Positions 15,270-22,885 of a DNA stretch of 27,853 bases are shown piece after piece. Numbering within the stretch: the stretch's first letter is position 1; each line of letters starts with the position of its first letter. Location: NCBI RefSeq assembly GCF_000955955.1, contig NZ_JYJG01000327.1, positions 1 through 27,853 on the forward strand, given 5' to 3'. The translations under genes were made by a program, and so were the position numbers. Below the pieces are notes generated by a model. The model saw only the letters and a list, made by a program, of their open reading frames with translations. It made no database searches and was not told where the DNA came from. The DNA comes from Lentzea aerocolonigenes (GTDB taxonomy: Bacteria; Actinomycetota; Actinomycetes; Mycobacteriales; Pseudonocardiaceae).

Positions 15270-18200
15270 CAGCGGAGCAGGTAGGCGTTGATGACGGTCT
15301 GCTCCACGGTCTGGCCGTAGCCGGACGCCTTGGCGCGCAAGGAGACCGACTTGGCGTTCTGCGGGTGGGCGAGCAGCACGCGGCCACTGGTCACCGGCGT
15401 GCTTCGCCACGTCGTGCCGCCGTCGTAGGAGACCTCGACGGACGTCACGTGCACCGAGCCGGTCTGCGACTGCGTTGAGACCGGTACGGCGAGCATGCGG
15501 CCTGCCTGGGCGTAGCCGTTGTCGTCCAGCTGCGGTGTGAAGCGGACGACGCTCAACGGCAGAGCGGTCTGGCGAGGCGTGGTGTCGCTGCGGAACGTCC
15601 AGACGCCGGACACCTTGGTGCTCAAGGAGGTGTCCCGAACCGCGGTGGTCTCGACGCGGTACGAAGCCGCGCCCGGTTCGGTGTCGAAAAGGCACCAGCC
15701 CGCTTCGGCCGTCTCGCACGCTTTGGCGTTGTCGCGATACACCGTGGTCTGCGCTGACGTGGTCGGGCTGTAGCCCTCGTTGCCCGCGTTGTCACCGAAC
15801 AGCGGAACCGTGACGCGCATCAGGTCGCCGGTGCGGAACGTGTGCGGGATGTCGCGGGTCTCGGGCAGGGCGGGGCCGAACACCGCGCGGTTGAACGGTT
15901 CCACGTAGGACCGGCCCGGCTTGTAGTGGCGCAGCGGCGTGACGAGCGCGCCGATGTTGCCGTTCTCGTCGAACAGGTTGAACCTGCGCGACCAGTCGCC
16001 GCCCTCGCCGCCGTAGTACTCGGTGCGCGGGCCGGCGGCCAGGTTGTCCAGCGAGCCGTAGCCCCAGTCGGCGCGGCCGGCCGGAGCCGACGTGTGGCCG
16101 ATCGTGGCGTTCTGGCCTGCCTTCAGCGCGGGCATGTCGACCTTGACCGCGGCCAGGTCCTTGCGCGAGACCGTCTTGGTGAGGCCGTTGGGCGCGTGGC
16201 CCTCCTGGTACCAGGCCAGGCCGTAGAAGTCCGCGCCCGCGTTCCAGAACGTCGCGGTCTTGCCGGTGACCTCCGGCGAGTCCGGGCCGAGGCTCGCGAC
16301 GCCGAGGTGGCCGATCGAGCCGCCGACCGAGAAGTTGCCGATGGTGTAGCTGGTGCCGTTCACGACGCGTTCGAAACCGGTCTGCAGCAACGAGAGCTGC
16401 GCGGTGACGGGCAGTTTCACCTCGACGTGCCCGGCCTTGCGGGCGTCGAGGTTGATCGTGGTGGCGCCGGTGACGGTCAGGTTCGGGTAGTTGATGACGT
16501 CGTGGGTGTAGGCGCCCTCGGACGACATGACGCTGCCCGTGAGGATGTAGTGGCCCTTGGCGAGACGGGCGACGCCGGTTTCGCTGTTCGGCCACACGCG
16601 GGCGCCGGTGTCGACGTTGATCAGGAACGCGAACGTCTGGGTCGTGGAGACACCCGAGCGCTCGGTGCCGGTGATCTTGACGTCGTAGCTCTCGGTCTCC
16701 AGGTCGACGACCACGGCCGTACGGAGTCCACTTGCGACGATCGCGCCTCCCAGCACTCCACCGTTCGGTTGCTCGGCGATGTCCGCCGTGACCGTGGCGG
16801 TCGCCGAACCTCCTGCGGGCACGGTCAGTCGAGCGGGCGAAACGCTGAACAGCGAGCCGTTCGTCTCGGTGGTGAGGTCGAGGGTGACCGGTTCGGAACC
16901 CGCGTTGGAGTAGGTGATCTCCTTGGTCAGCGCGGGAGAGCCCGTGTGCGGCCACTGGTGCGAGCCGAAGCTGATGCTGGTCGGGTTCGACGTCACGTTC
17001 TGCTTGATCAGCTTGGCGACGTCGACGCGGCCGGAGCCCTGTTCGAACGGGGTCAGCTTCGCGGTCGGCGTGGTGCTGCCGGTGAGCCTGGCCTTGAGCT
17101 CGCCGCCCTTGAGTTCCGGGTGCTGCTGGCGAAGCAGTGCCGCGGCCCCCGCGACGTGCGGCGTGGCCATCGACGTGCCATCCAGCGAGGTGTAGCCCTC
17201 GACGACCGGCGGGCCGATCCGGCCGTCGGAGTGCAGGGCCGCGACGATGCCGACGCCCGGCGCGGTGAGGTCGGGCTTGAGCGTGCCGGCCTTCGTCGGG
17301 CCGCGGCTCGAGAACTCCGCGATCTGGTTCTGGTCGTCGACCGCGCCGACGGTGAGAGCCGCGTCGGCGGTGCCGGGGGAGCCGATGGTGCTCGCGTCCG
17401 GGCCGCTGTTGCCCGCCGCGATCACGAACAGCGTGCCCTTCTCGGACAGCCGGTTGACGGCCTCCTCGAGCGGTTCGATCTCCGGCGTGTCGTAGCCGCC
17501 GAGGCTCATGTTGACGACCTGGGCGCCCTGTTCGACCGCCCACTCCATGCCGGCGATGATGCCGCTGTCCTGGCCGGAACCGTTGTCGCCCAGCACCTTC
17601 ACGTCGAGGATGCTCGCGTCCGGTGCGACGCCGTGGTACTTGCCGCCGCTCTTCGCACCGGTGCCCGCGATGATCGACGCCACGTGCGTGCCGTGGCCGT
17701 AGTGGTCGCCGTCGTCCGGGGAGTTCGTGAAGTTGCGCGAGCCGATCTCGCGGTCCTTCAGGTCCGGGTGGGTGTTGTCGACGCCGGTGTCGAGGACGGC
17801 GACGGTGGTGCCCTTGCCGGTGAAGCCCGCGGCGTACGCGGCCGGGGCGTTGATCTGCGGGACGCTGCGGTCCAGGCTTGCTTTGCGCTTGGCGTCGAGC
17901 CAGATCTTCTTCGCGCTCGACGTCGACAGACCGCCCACGAGCGGCGTCTTGGCCGCGTCGAACGCCACACCGTTGATGCTGCGCAACTGGATGCCGGACT
18001 GCGCGTTGAGGGTGCCGGCGGGGTAGGTGACGATCACCGGCAGGGCGCCGCCGTACGTGGCGAGCTCGGTGACGTCGAACAGGCGCTCGTCGAGACGGCC
18101 GGCCGAGATCATCGGGATGGCGTCGTCCGGCACCACGTACTCGTGGCCCTGAGCGGTGTAGGTGGTGAAGAGGACGTGCTCGCGGCCCGGTGCCGGTCTG

Positions 18201-18340
18201 ATGGCGCGCTGGCCGGTGAGCACCTGGTCGCCCGTGATGAGGGTGACGGCCGGTGCGTCGTCTGCTCGTGGGGGAGAGGCATGTGCCTGGCCGGTGGTGA
18301 GCAGGGCACCGGCCAGTACGACGACTCCGAGTAGGCGCAC
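15269..18340 (-). CDS. large secreted subtilisin-family (S8) serine protease
   Basis: A 1023-residue exported subtilase. A signal peptide (1 to about 21, ending QAHA) and a pro-region (about 25-150) precede the S8 domain at about 165-440. Its triad is aspartate 184 (VAVLDTGVD), histidine 216 (GHGTHVA) and serine 390 (GTSMATPHVAG); the oxyanion asparagine lies in AAGNSGPD. About 580 residues of beta-rich extension follow, beginning with a fibronectin-like segment (ITYSNAGSEPVTLDL), as in other large actinomycete subtilases. GTG 18340 is chosen because GGAGG lies six bases before it and the signal peptide starts there; the open frame continues to 18832 only over the antisense of the TetR gene. 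It is transcribed divergently from the TetR gene, with a short inverted repeat just upstream of its start. Confidence 0.93.
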   Translation of the reverse strand: MRLLGVVVLAGALLTTGQAHASPPRADDAPAVTLITGDQVLTGQRAIRPAPGREHVLFTTYTAQGHEYVVPDDAIPMISAGRLDERLFDVTELATYGGALPVIVTYPAGTLNAQSGIQLRSINGVAFDAAKTPLVGGLSTSSAKKIWLDAKRKASLDRSVPQINAPAAYAAGFTGKGTTVAVLDTGVDNTHPDLKDREIGSRNFTNSPDDGDHYGHGTHVASIIAGTGAKSGGKYHGVAPDASILDVKVLGDNGSGQDSGIIAGMEWAVEQGAQVVNMSLGGYDTPEIEPLEEAVNRLSEKGTLFVIAAGNSGPDASTIGSPGTADAALTVGAVDDQNQIAEFSSRGPTKAGTLKPDLTAPGVGIVAALHSDGRIGPPVVEGYTSLDGTSMATPHVAGAAALLRQQHPELKGGELKARLTGSTTPTAKLTPFEQGSGRVDVAKLIKQNVTSNPTSISFGSHQWPHTGSPALTKEITYSNAGSEPVTLDLTTETNGSLFSVSPARLTVPAGGSATATVTADIAEQPNGGVLGGAIVASGLRTAVVVDLETESYDVKITGTERSGVSTTQTFAFLINVDTGARVWPNSETGVARLAKGHYILTGSVMSSEGAYTHDVINYPNLTVTGATTINLDARKAGHVEVKLPVTAQLSLLQTGFERVVNGTSYTIGNFSVGGSIGHLGVASLGPDSPEVTGKTATFWNAGADFYGLAWYQEGHAPNGLTKTVSRKDLAAVKVDMPALKAGQNATIGHTSAPAGRADWGYGSLDNLAAGPRTEYYGGEGGDWSRRFNLFDENGNIGALVTPLRHYKPGRSYVEPFNRAVFGPALPETRDIPHTFRTGDLMRVTVPLFGDNAGNEGYSPTTSAQTTVYRDNAKACETAEAGWCLFDTEPGAASYRVETTAVRDTSLSTKVSGVWTFRSDTTPRQTALPLSVVRFTPQLDDNGYAQAGRMLAVPVSTQSQTGSVHVTSVEVSYDGGTTWRSTPVTSGRVLLAHPQNAKSVSLRAKASGYGQTVEQTVINAYLLR

Positions 18341-18356
18341 CCGGTCCTCCGTAGGT

Positions 18357-18374
18357 CGTGAGAGCGTTCTCACG
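18357..18374. promoter_or_regulatory. inverted repeat upstream of the subtilase gene
   Basis: CGTGAGA (18357-18363) and TCTCACG (18368-18374) are perfect arms around four bases, and a further half-site GTGAGA lies at 18382-18387. The site sits just upstream of the subtilase ribosome-binding site, a natural place for a repressor to bind. The regulator is unknown. Confidence 0.45.
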
Positions 18375-18454
18375 GACCGTAGTGAGACGATCACGTGGTG
18401 GCAAGGTCTAAACCAATTTCCGGTACCGGGCGTCTCAGCACGTCGCTTCCGCGG

Positions 18455-18476
18455 TGGCGCATTAACCTTTGCGCCA
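18455..18476. promoter_or_regulatory. palindrome over the TetR start and -10 region, candidate autoregulatory operator
   Basis: Arms TGGCGCA (18455-18461) and TGCGCCA (18470-18476) are separated by eight bases that contain a -10-like TAACCT (18463-18468). The palindrome ends on the first base of the TetR start codon. TetR-type repressors often bind such sites in their own promoter. Confidence 0.55.
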
Positions 18477-19066
18477 TGACAGGCCTGCGCGAACGCAAGA
18501 AAGCGGCTACCAGGGTGGCGCTGGGGGACGCCGCGTGGAGCCTGTGCGTCGAGCACGGCTACGACGGCGTGACGGTGGAGCAGATCGCGCGGGCGGCCGG
18601 GGTGTCGCTGCGGACGTTCTTCAACTACTTCTCCTCGAAAGAGGAGGCCGTGATGGCCGGCGACAAGCAGACGGCCGAGACGTTCGTGCGGGCGTTCGCG
18701 GCCCGGCCACCGGACGAGCCGGTGCTGGTGGCGCTGCGCGGGGCGTTGCAGTCGATCTATCCGCAGGAGGTCGACCTCGACCGCCTGCGCCAGTCGCGGG
18801 AGCTGCGCCGCCATCCGGCGCTGCTGCCGCACGTGTTCGCGGCCTACTCCGCTCGCGAACAGGAGCTGACCGCGGTGATCGCGCGGCGGTGCGGGCTCGA
18901 CGCGTCGGTGGACCCGTATCCGATGGTCACTGCCTCGACGATCCTGGCGACCTTGCGCGCGGTCGTGCAGTGGTGGCTGGACACGCCGTCCGCGTCCGAG
19001 AAGTACACGGCGGCCGAGCTGGTCGGGGAGATGATCGACCAGCTCGGCGCCGGGTTCACCAGGTGA
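18476..19066 (+). CDS. TetR/AcrR-family transcriptional regulator
   Basis: A 196-residue regulator. The N-terminal helix-turn-helix is typical: RERKKAATRVALGDAAWSLCVEHGYDGVTVEQIARAAGVSLRTFFNYFSSKEEAV, about residues 5-60. The rest is the helical ligand-binding domain, with DRLRQSRELRRHPALLPHV as often seen in TetR regulators of mycofactocin or drug-efflux type; the ligand is unknown. I start at ATG 18476 rather than the longer frame because a -10-like TAACCT ends seven bases before it, which suggests a leaderless message. It is divergent from the subtilase gene and converges on the P450 gene with three bases between stops. A palindrome overlaps its start and another lies in the P450 promoter, so both may be its targets. 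Confidence 0.9.
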   Translation: MTGLRERKKAATRVALGDAAWSLCVEHGYDGVTVEQIARAAGVSLRTFFNYFSSKEEAVMAGDKQTAETFVRAFAARPPDEPVLVALRGALQSIYPQEVDLDRLRQSRELRRHPALLPHVFAAYSAREQELTAVIARRCGLDASVDPYPMVTASTILATLRAVVQWWLDTPSASEKYTAAELVGEMIDQLGAGFTR

Positions 19067-19069
19067 CTG

Positions 19070-20311
19070 TCACCATTTCACCGGCAGGGCGTGCACGCCG
19101 TAGATCGACATGTCGGTGCGCAGCGGCACCTCGTCCGCGGGCACGGCGAGCTTCAGGTTCGGCAGCCTGCGCACCAGCTCGGTGAAGCCGACCACCATCT
19201 CCACGCGGGCCAGCTGCTGGCCGAGGCATTGGTGGATGCCGTGCCCGAACGCCACGTGGTGCCCGCGCGGACGGTCGACGCGCAGCTCGTGTGGGTCCGG
19301 GTACTGGCTCTCGTCGCGGTTCACGGCGGGCACTGAAACGACGACGGTCTCGTCCTTGCGGATGGTGACGCCGCCGATCTCGGCGTCCTCCTTGGCGTGC
19401 CTGCTGACGCCCATCGAGATGATCGACAGGTAGCGCAGGAGCTCCTCCACCGCGTTCTCGGCGAGCTCCGGGTGCTCGCGCAGCTTCGCGAACTCCCCGG
19501 GGTGTTCGAGCAGCGCGAACGTGCCGAGCGCGAGCATGTTCGCCGTGGTCTCGTGACCCGCGATGAGCAGCAGGTTCGCGATGCCGGCGAGCTCGAACTC
19601 GGTCAGGTCGGTGTCGCGGACCAGCCCGGACAGCAGGTCGTCGCCGGGATCGCGCTGCTTGGCGCGCACGAGCTGCAGCATGAACTTCCGCAGCTCGGTG
19701 CCGACCTCGATCTGCTCGTCGATCGTGGTCTTGAGGCTGAGCAGCTTGGACGTGCGGTGCTGGAACTCCTCGCGGTCGCCGTAGTCGACGCCCAGCAGCT
19801 CGCAGATCACCAACGACGGCACCGGCAGCGCGAAGTCCCGCACCAGGTCCGCCGGCGGGCCCTTCTCGATCATCGCGTCCAGCTGGGCGGTGACGATCTC
19901 GTGCACGCGCGGCGTCAGGTCCCGCATCCTGCGCACGGTGAACTGGCCGGTCAGCAGCCTGCGGTAACGGGTGTGCTCGGGGGCGTCCATGAAGATGAAT
20001 GACCCGGCCTGCCGCTCCGGCGGGAAGATCTTGGCGTGCAGTTCCGGCGAGATGAGCTTGCGCGCCCGCGGGCTGTTGATGCGGTCCGAGCTCATCCGCG
20101 GGTCGGCGAGGACGGCCCGCGCCTCCTCGTGCCCGGTGACGAGCCAGACCGACTCGCCGTTGTGCTCGATCCGGTGAATCCGCCCGTGCCCGCTCAACTC
20201 GGTCAGCCCGCTGGCCGGATCGAACGGGCACTTGCCGCGCTCGATGAGCTCGGCGGGCAGTTGCGGGCGGATGAGCTCCTGCGCACTGCGCTGCCGCTCT
20301 GCCGTGGTCAT
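19070..20311 (-). CDS. cytochrome P450, CYP105-like
   Basis: A 413-residue soluble bacterial P450, normal in length. Visible landmarks: the I-helix oxygen-binding motif AGHETT (251-256), the K-helix ExxR (E290, R293), and the haem-binding loop FGHGIHQCLG with the thiolate ligand cysteine 362. The overall sequence (FIFMDAPEHTRYRRLL, VSVPAVNRDESQYPDP) resembles CYP105-type enzymes, which hydroxylate xenobiotics and natural products. No ferredoxin or reductase gene adjoins it, so electron partners must be encoded elsewhere. ATG 20311 has AGAGG upstream. Its promoter region (20361-20397) lies beyond its start and contains a 17-bp palindrome; it faces the TetR gene tail to tail. The substrate is unknown. 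Confidence 0.94.
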   Translation of the reverse strand: MTTAERQRSAQELIRPQLPAELIERGKCPFDPASGLTELSGHGRIHRIEHNGESVWLVTGHEEARAVLADPRMSSDRINSPRARKLISPELHAKIFPPERQAGSFIFMDAPEHTRYRRLLTGQFTVRRMRDLTPRVHEIVTAQLDAMIEKGPPADLVRDFALPVPSLVICELLGVDYGDREEFQHRTSKLLSLKTTIDEQIEVGTELRKFMLQLVRAKQRDPGDDLLSGLVRDTDLTEFELAGIANLLLIAGHETTANMLALGTFALLEHPGEFAKLREHPELAENAVEELLRYLSIISMGVSRHAKEDAEIGGVTIRKDETVVVSVPAVNRDESQYPDPHELRVDRPRGHHVAFGHGIHQCLGQQLARVEMVVGFTELVRRLPNLKLAVPADEVPLRTDMSIYGVHALPVKW

Positions 20312-20368
20312 GGTGGCCTCTTTCCCTCTGACCCGGGGTGACCGGGTCGTGGCTCGGCGTCACCTCCC

Positions 20369-20397
20369 ACGCTACCGAAACTTGCGCGGTGTGCAAG
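20369..20397 (-). promoter_or_regulatory. promoter of the P450 gene with an embedded palindrome
   Basis: On the minus strand TTGCAC (20396-20391) and TAGCGT (20374-20369) are spaced by 16 bases, a good actinomycete -35/-10 pair. The -35 half overlaps a 17-bp imperfect palindrome, CTTGCGC-GGT-GTGCAAG (20381-20397). A protein bound there would block the promoter. The TetR product encoded next to the P450 is the obvious candidate. Confidence 0.6.
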
Positions 20398-20419
20398 ATT
20401 TTTACCTGGGCTTGGGGGT

Positions 20420-20839
20420 TCAGACCGCGAACACCTGGGAGTCGTCCGCGAACGCCTTGAACTCCAGTGCGTTGCCGGCCGGGTCCAGCAGGAACATCGT
20501 CCACTGCTCGCCGGGCTCGCCCTTGAACCGCACGTACGGCTCGATGACGAACTTCGTGCCCGCTTCCTGGAGCTTGCCGGCGAGCTTCTCGAACTCGTCG
20601 ACCGTCAGGACCAGGCCGAAGTGGGGGACCGGTACGTCGTGGCCGTCGACCGGGTTGTGCACCTGCTCGGTCCTCTTCGGCGCGAGGTGCGTGACGAACT
20701 GGTGGCCGTGCAGGTTCCAGTCGATCCAGGTGTCGGAGCTGCGGCCCTGCTCGAGGCCGAGCGTTTCGCCGTAGAAGCGGCGGGCGGCGTCGAGGTCGTC
20801 GACCGGCATGGCCAGGTGAAAGCGTGGGATGTTCGGCAT
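20420..20839 (-). CDS. VOC-fold (glyoxalase/bleomycin-resistance/dioxygenase) protein
   Basis: A 139-residue protein with the vicinal-oxygen-chelate fold: two beta-alpha-beta-beta-beta repeats, the first starting [27 protein letters not shown] and the second [23 protein letters not shown]. Possible metal ligands are histidine 8, histidine 46 or 51, histidine 73 and glutamate 127 (NALEFKAF). Members isomerise, cleave or sequester small molecules; the [16 protein letters not shown] segment is seen in VOC proteins often annotated as lactoylglutathione-lyase-like, but the substrate cannot be inferred. It is divergent from a GntR regulator gene and shares a short promoter region with two TGTTAACA sites, so it is probably controlled by that regulator. 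The P450 gene follows 108 bases downstream with its own promoter. Confidence 0.88.
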   Translation of the reverse strand: MPNIPRFHLAMPVDDLDAARRFYGETLGLEQGRSSDTWIDWNLHGHQFVTHLAPKRTEQVHNPVDGHDVPVPHFGLVLTVDEFEKLAGKLQEAGTKFVIEPYVRFKGEPGEQWTMFLLDPAGNALEFKAFADDSQVFAV

Positions 20840-20844
20840 GTAGG

Positions 20845-20892
20845 AATGTTAACATTGAGACAAGTTGCCACCTTGTGGTCTTGTTAACATTG
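20845..20892. promoter_or_regulatory. divergent promoter with two TGTTAACA operator sites
   Basis: AATGTTAACATT (20845-20856, a perfect palindrome) and TTGTTAACATTG (20881-20892) are near copies 35 bases apart in the 57-bp gap between the VOC and GntR start codons. In each direction TAACAT ends six bases before the start codon, so each site seems to combine the -10 element with an operator. FadR-type GntR proteins commonly bind short AT-rich palindromes like these. Confidence 0.7.
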
Positions 20893-20896
20893 CGAC

Positions 20897-21544
20897 ATGA
20901 CGAAGATGGGTCCCGCACGCCGCCGAGGTCTGAGCACCGAGGTCGCCGACGAGATCCGCGAGGCGATCTTCGACGGCCGGTACGCGCCAGGCGAGGCCCT
21001 GCGCGAGACGGAACTGTCGGAGGCGCTGGAGGTCAGCCGCGGCCCGGTCCGCGAGGCGCTGCAGAAGCTCGAACGCGAGGGCCTCGTCCACACCGAGTGG
21101 CACCGAGGCGCCACGGTGACCGCGCTGTCGTTGCAGGACGTGGCCGAACTGGACAGTCTCCGCGGCGCGCTGGAGGTCCTGGCGGTGCGCCGGGTGGTGG
21201 ACCAGGCGACCGACGCGGACCTGTCGCTGATCGAGAAGACCGCGGCCGCGATGGACCGCGCCGACACGCCGCACGAGATGGTGCGCTGCGACATCGCGTT
21301 CCACGACGCCGTCTACGCCGCCGCGAACCACTCGCGGCTGCAGCAGGCGTGGGAGGCGATCCGCTCGCAGGTGCACCTGTTCCTGATCACGCGGGTCGGG
21401 GTCAGCACCGACGGCTACCTGGAGCAGATCCGCGAGGAGCACCGCGACCTGGTGGCGGCGTTGCGACTGGGCAATGTGGACGGTGCGTTGAAGTTGTTCG
21501 CGGAACATCGCAGGCATGCGTTCGACGTGCTGACCAAGGGTTAG
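20897..21544 (+). CDS. GntR-family regulator, FadR subfamily (FCD domain)
   Basis: A 215-residue repressor. The winged helix-turn-helix occupies about residues 12-76 (RETELSEALEVSRGPVREALQKLEREGLV is diagnostic of GntR). An FCD ligand-binding domain follows at about 83-205 with the usual metal-site residues D132, H136, H182 and H204. FadR-group proteins sense carboxylic acids or related metabolites; the effector is unknown. ATG 20897 is six bases after TAACAT and has no ribosome-binding site, so the mRNA is probably leaderless. The site overlapping this promoter and its mirror in front of the VOC gene suggest that the protein represses both itself and the VOC gene. Confidence 0.92.
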   Translation: MTKMGPARRRGLSTEVADEIREAIFDGRYAPGEALRETELSEALEVSRGPVREALQKLEREGLVHTEWHRGATVTALSLQDVAELDSLRGALEVLAVRRVVDQATDADLSLIEKTAAAMDRADTPHEMVRCDIAFHDAVYAAANHSRLQQAWEAIRSQVHLFLITRVGVSTDGYLEQIREEHRDLVAALRLGNVDGALKLFAEHRRHAFDVLTKG

Positions 21545-21777
21545 CACGAGGCGCGCGCACCAGGCTGGAAGGCTCGACTGGAGACCGGCGTGCCGCCCGG
21601 CCGAACTGGCAGCACGCGGCGGGCGCGTGGCGTGCTCGCTCAGCACATCCCTCAGTAGACGGTCCGCGTCCTTCTTGACCCGAACAGGAACGCTGGCTCC
21701 CGCGAACGCGTGGATTCGCTGGGCCGAAGAGGTGATCACCACGAGGGCACGCGTGCGGGCGGCCCTATGTTCGGCCT

Positions 21778-22860
21778 GTGGACCTGCATGCGCTGAAGTA
21801 CGAGGGCGACCCGCTCGCCGACGCCGTGATCGCCGGCCTGGTCGAGAGCGGCGGCCTCGACGACGTCAACCGGGTGCTGCAGGAGTTCCGCGGCAACGAC
21901 GAGCCGATCCCGGCCGGCCTGCCGCCTGCGATCAGGGACTACCTGATCGCCACCGGCACCCCGCCCAGGTGGATGGACGAGGAGCGCGTCGCCCGCGCGC
22001 ACGAGTTCTTCATCGACGATGGCGTGCACGTGGCGTCAGTGCTGTCGTTCGGCGCGATGGTCAACTGCTACGCGCAACCCAGGCCATCTCGTGTCCTCAC
22101 CCTCACGCACCGGTTGAACCAGCCGCACCGCAGGCTTTCCGAGACTTCGCAGTTCGTGCTGAACATGATGGCGCCCAACGCTTTCGGCACGGGCGGGTCG
22201 TTCGTTCCGACGATCCAGAAGACCAGGCTCATCCACGCCGCGGTCCGCTACTTCGTCTCGCGCTCGCCCGAATGGGACCGGGAGGCGGACGGGGTCCCCG
22301 TGTGCCAGCAGGACCTGCTCGGCGCGATGCTGATCTTCAGCGTTCAGGTGATCGACGGGATGCGCCGCATCGGCGTCTCGGTCACGGACACCGAGGCCGA
22401 GGACTACTACCACGTCTGGCGCGTCGCGGGCGCGGTGCTCGGCATCCGGCCCGACGCGATGCCAGAAACCCTTCTGGAAGCGGAGGAGCTCAGCGCGAGC
22501 CTGGTCAGGGCCTCCTACGCGCCGTCGCCGGAAGGGGTGGAGCTGACCAGGAACCTCGTCGAGCTGTACGAGAAGTTCGTGCCAGGCAAGGCTTTCGACG
22601 GTGTGGTGGCGGCGATGGTGCGCCAGGTCGTGGACGAGGAGGTCGCGGACTGGCTGGAGGTCCCGCACTCGAAGGGCTGGACGCGGGCGGTGAATGCCGG
22701 TGCGAAGGTCATGCGGGTGTTCGAACGGGGCGAGGACCGCAGCCGCGTCGCTCGCGCGGTGCTGGACAAGGCGGGTGATCTCCTGCTCGGAGCGAGCGTG
22801 CGGACGCTGACGGACGGTCAGTCCACGACGTTGACGGTGCCGGCCTGCCTGCATCGCTGA
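21778..22860 (+). CDS. MpaB/Lcp-like oxygenase (DUF2236 family)
   Basis: A 360-residue helical protein of the oxygenase MpaB family (DUF2236), the superfamily of the latex-clearing haem oxygenase Lcp. The signature segment KTRLIHAAVRYF places histidine 153 where Lcp-type enzymes have their axial haem ligand. Further family features are SFGAMVNCYAQP, LLGAMLIFSVQVIDGMRRIGV and ADWLEVPHS. Most members lack a known substrate; Lcp itself cleaves polyisoprene. No signal peptide is seen. The start is GTG 21778, with TATGTT ending six bases before it, again suggesting a leaderless message. The 233 bases upstream hold no clear gene. It converges on the two-component operon, 25 bases apart. Confidence 0.85.
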   Translation: MDLHALKYEGDPLADAVIAGLVESGGLDDVNRVLQEFRGNDEPIPAGLPPAIRDYLIATGTPPRWMDEERVARAHEFFIDDGVHVASVLSFGAMVNCYAQPRPSRVLTLTHRLNQPHRRLSETSQFVLNMMAPNAFGTGGSFVPTIQKTRLIHAAVRYFVSRSPEWDREADGVPVCQQDLLGAMLIFSVQVIDGMRRIGVSVTDTEAEDYYHVWRVAGAVLGIRPDAMPETLLEAEELSASLVRASYAPSPEGVELTRNLVELYEKFVPGKAFDGVVAAMVRQVVDEEVADWLEVPHSKGWTRAVNAGAKVMRVFERGEDRSRVARAVLDKAGDLLLGASVRTLTDGQSTTLTVPACLHR

Positions 22861-22885
22861 GCCGGGCCGGCACGGTTTCACGACC

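Noticed and set aside
15842..18334. An 830-codon plus-strand frame over the subtilase gene
   Set aside because: It is a shadow of the subtilase frame, with no recognisable motif and repetitive Arg/Val/Asp/Gly composition.
20843..20866. GGAAT-N16-GTT near the VOC/GntR promoters as another sigma-R site
   Set aside because: The spacing is 16 rather than 18 bases, and the TGTTAACA operator symmetry explains the same bases better.
21545..21742. A minus-strand frame before the MpaB-like gene (MVITSSAQRIHAFAGAS...)
   Set aside because: It continues antisense through the GntR gene without a natural end in the gap, has no clear ribosome-binding site, and I could not place it in a family. A gene remnant is possible but unsupported.
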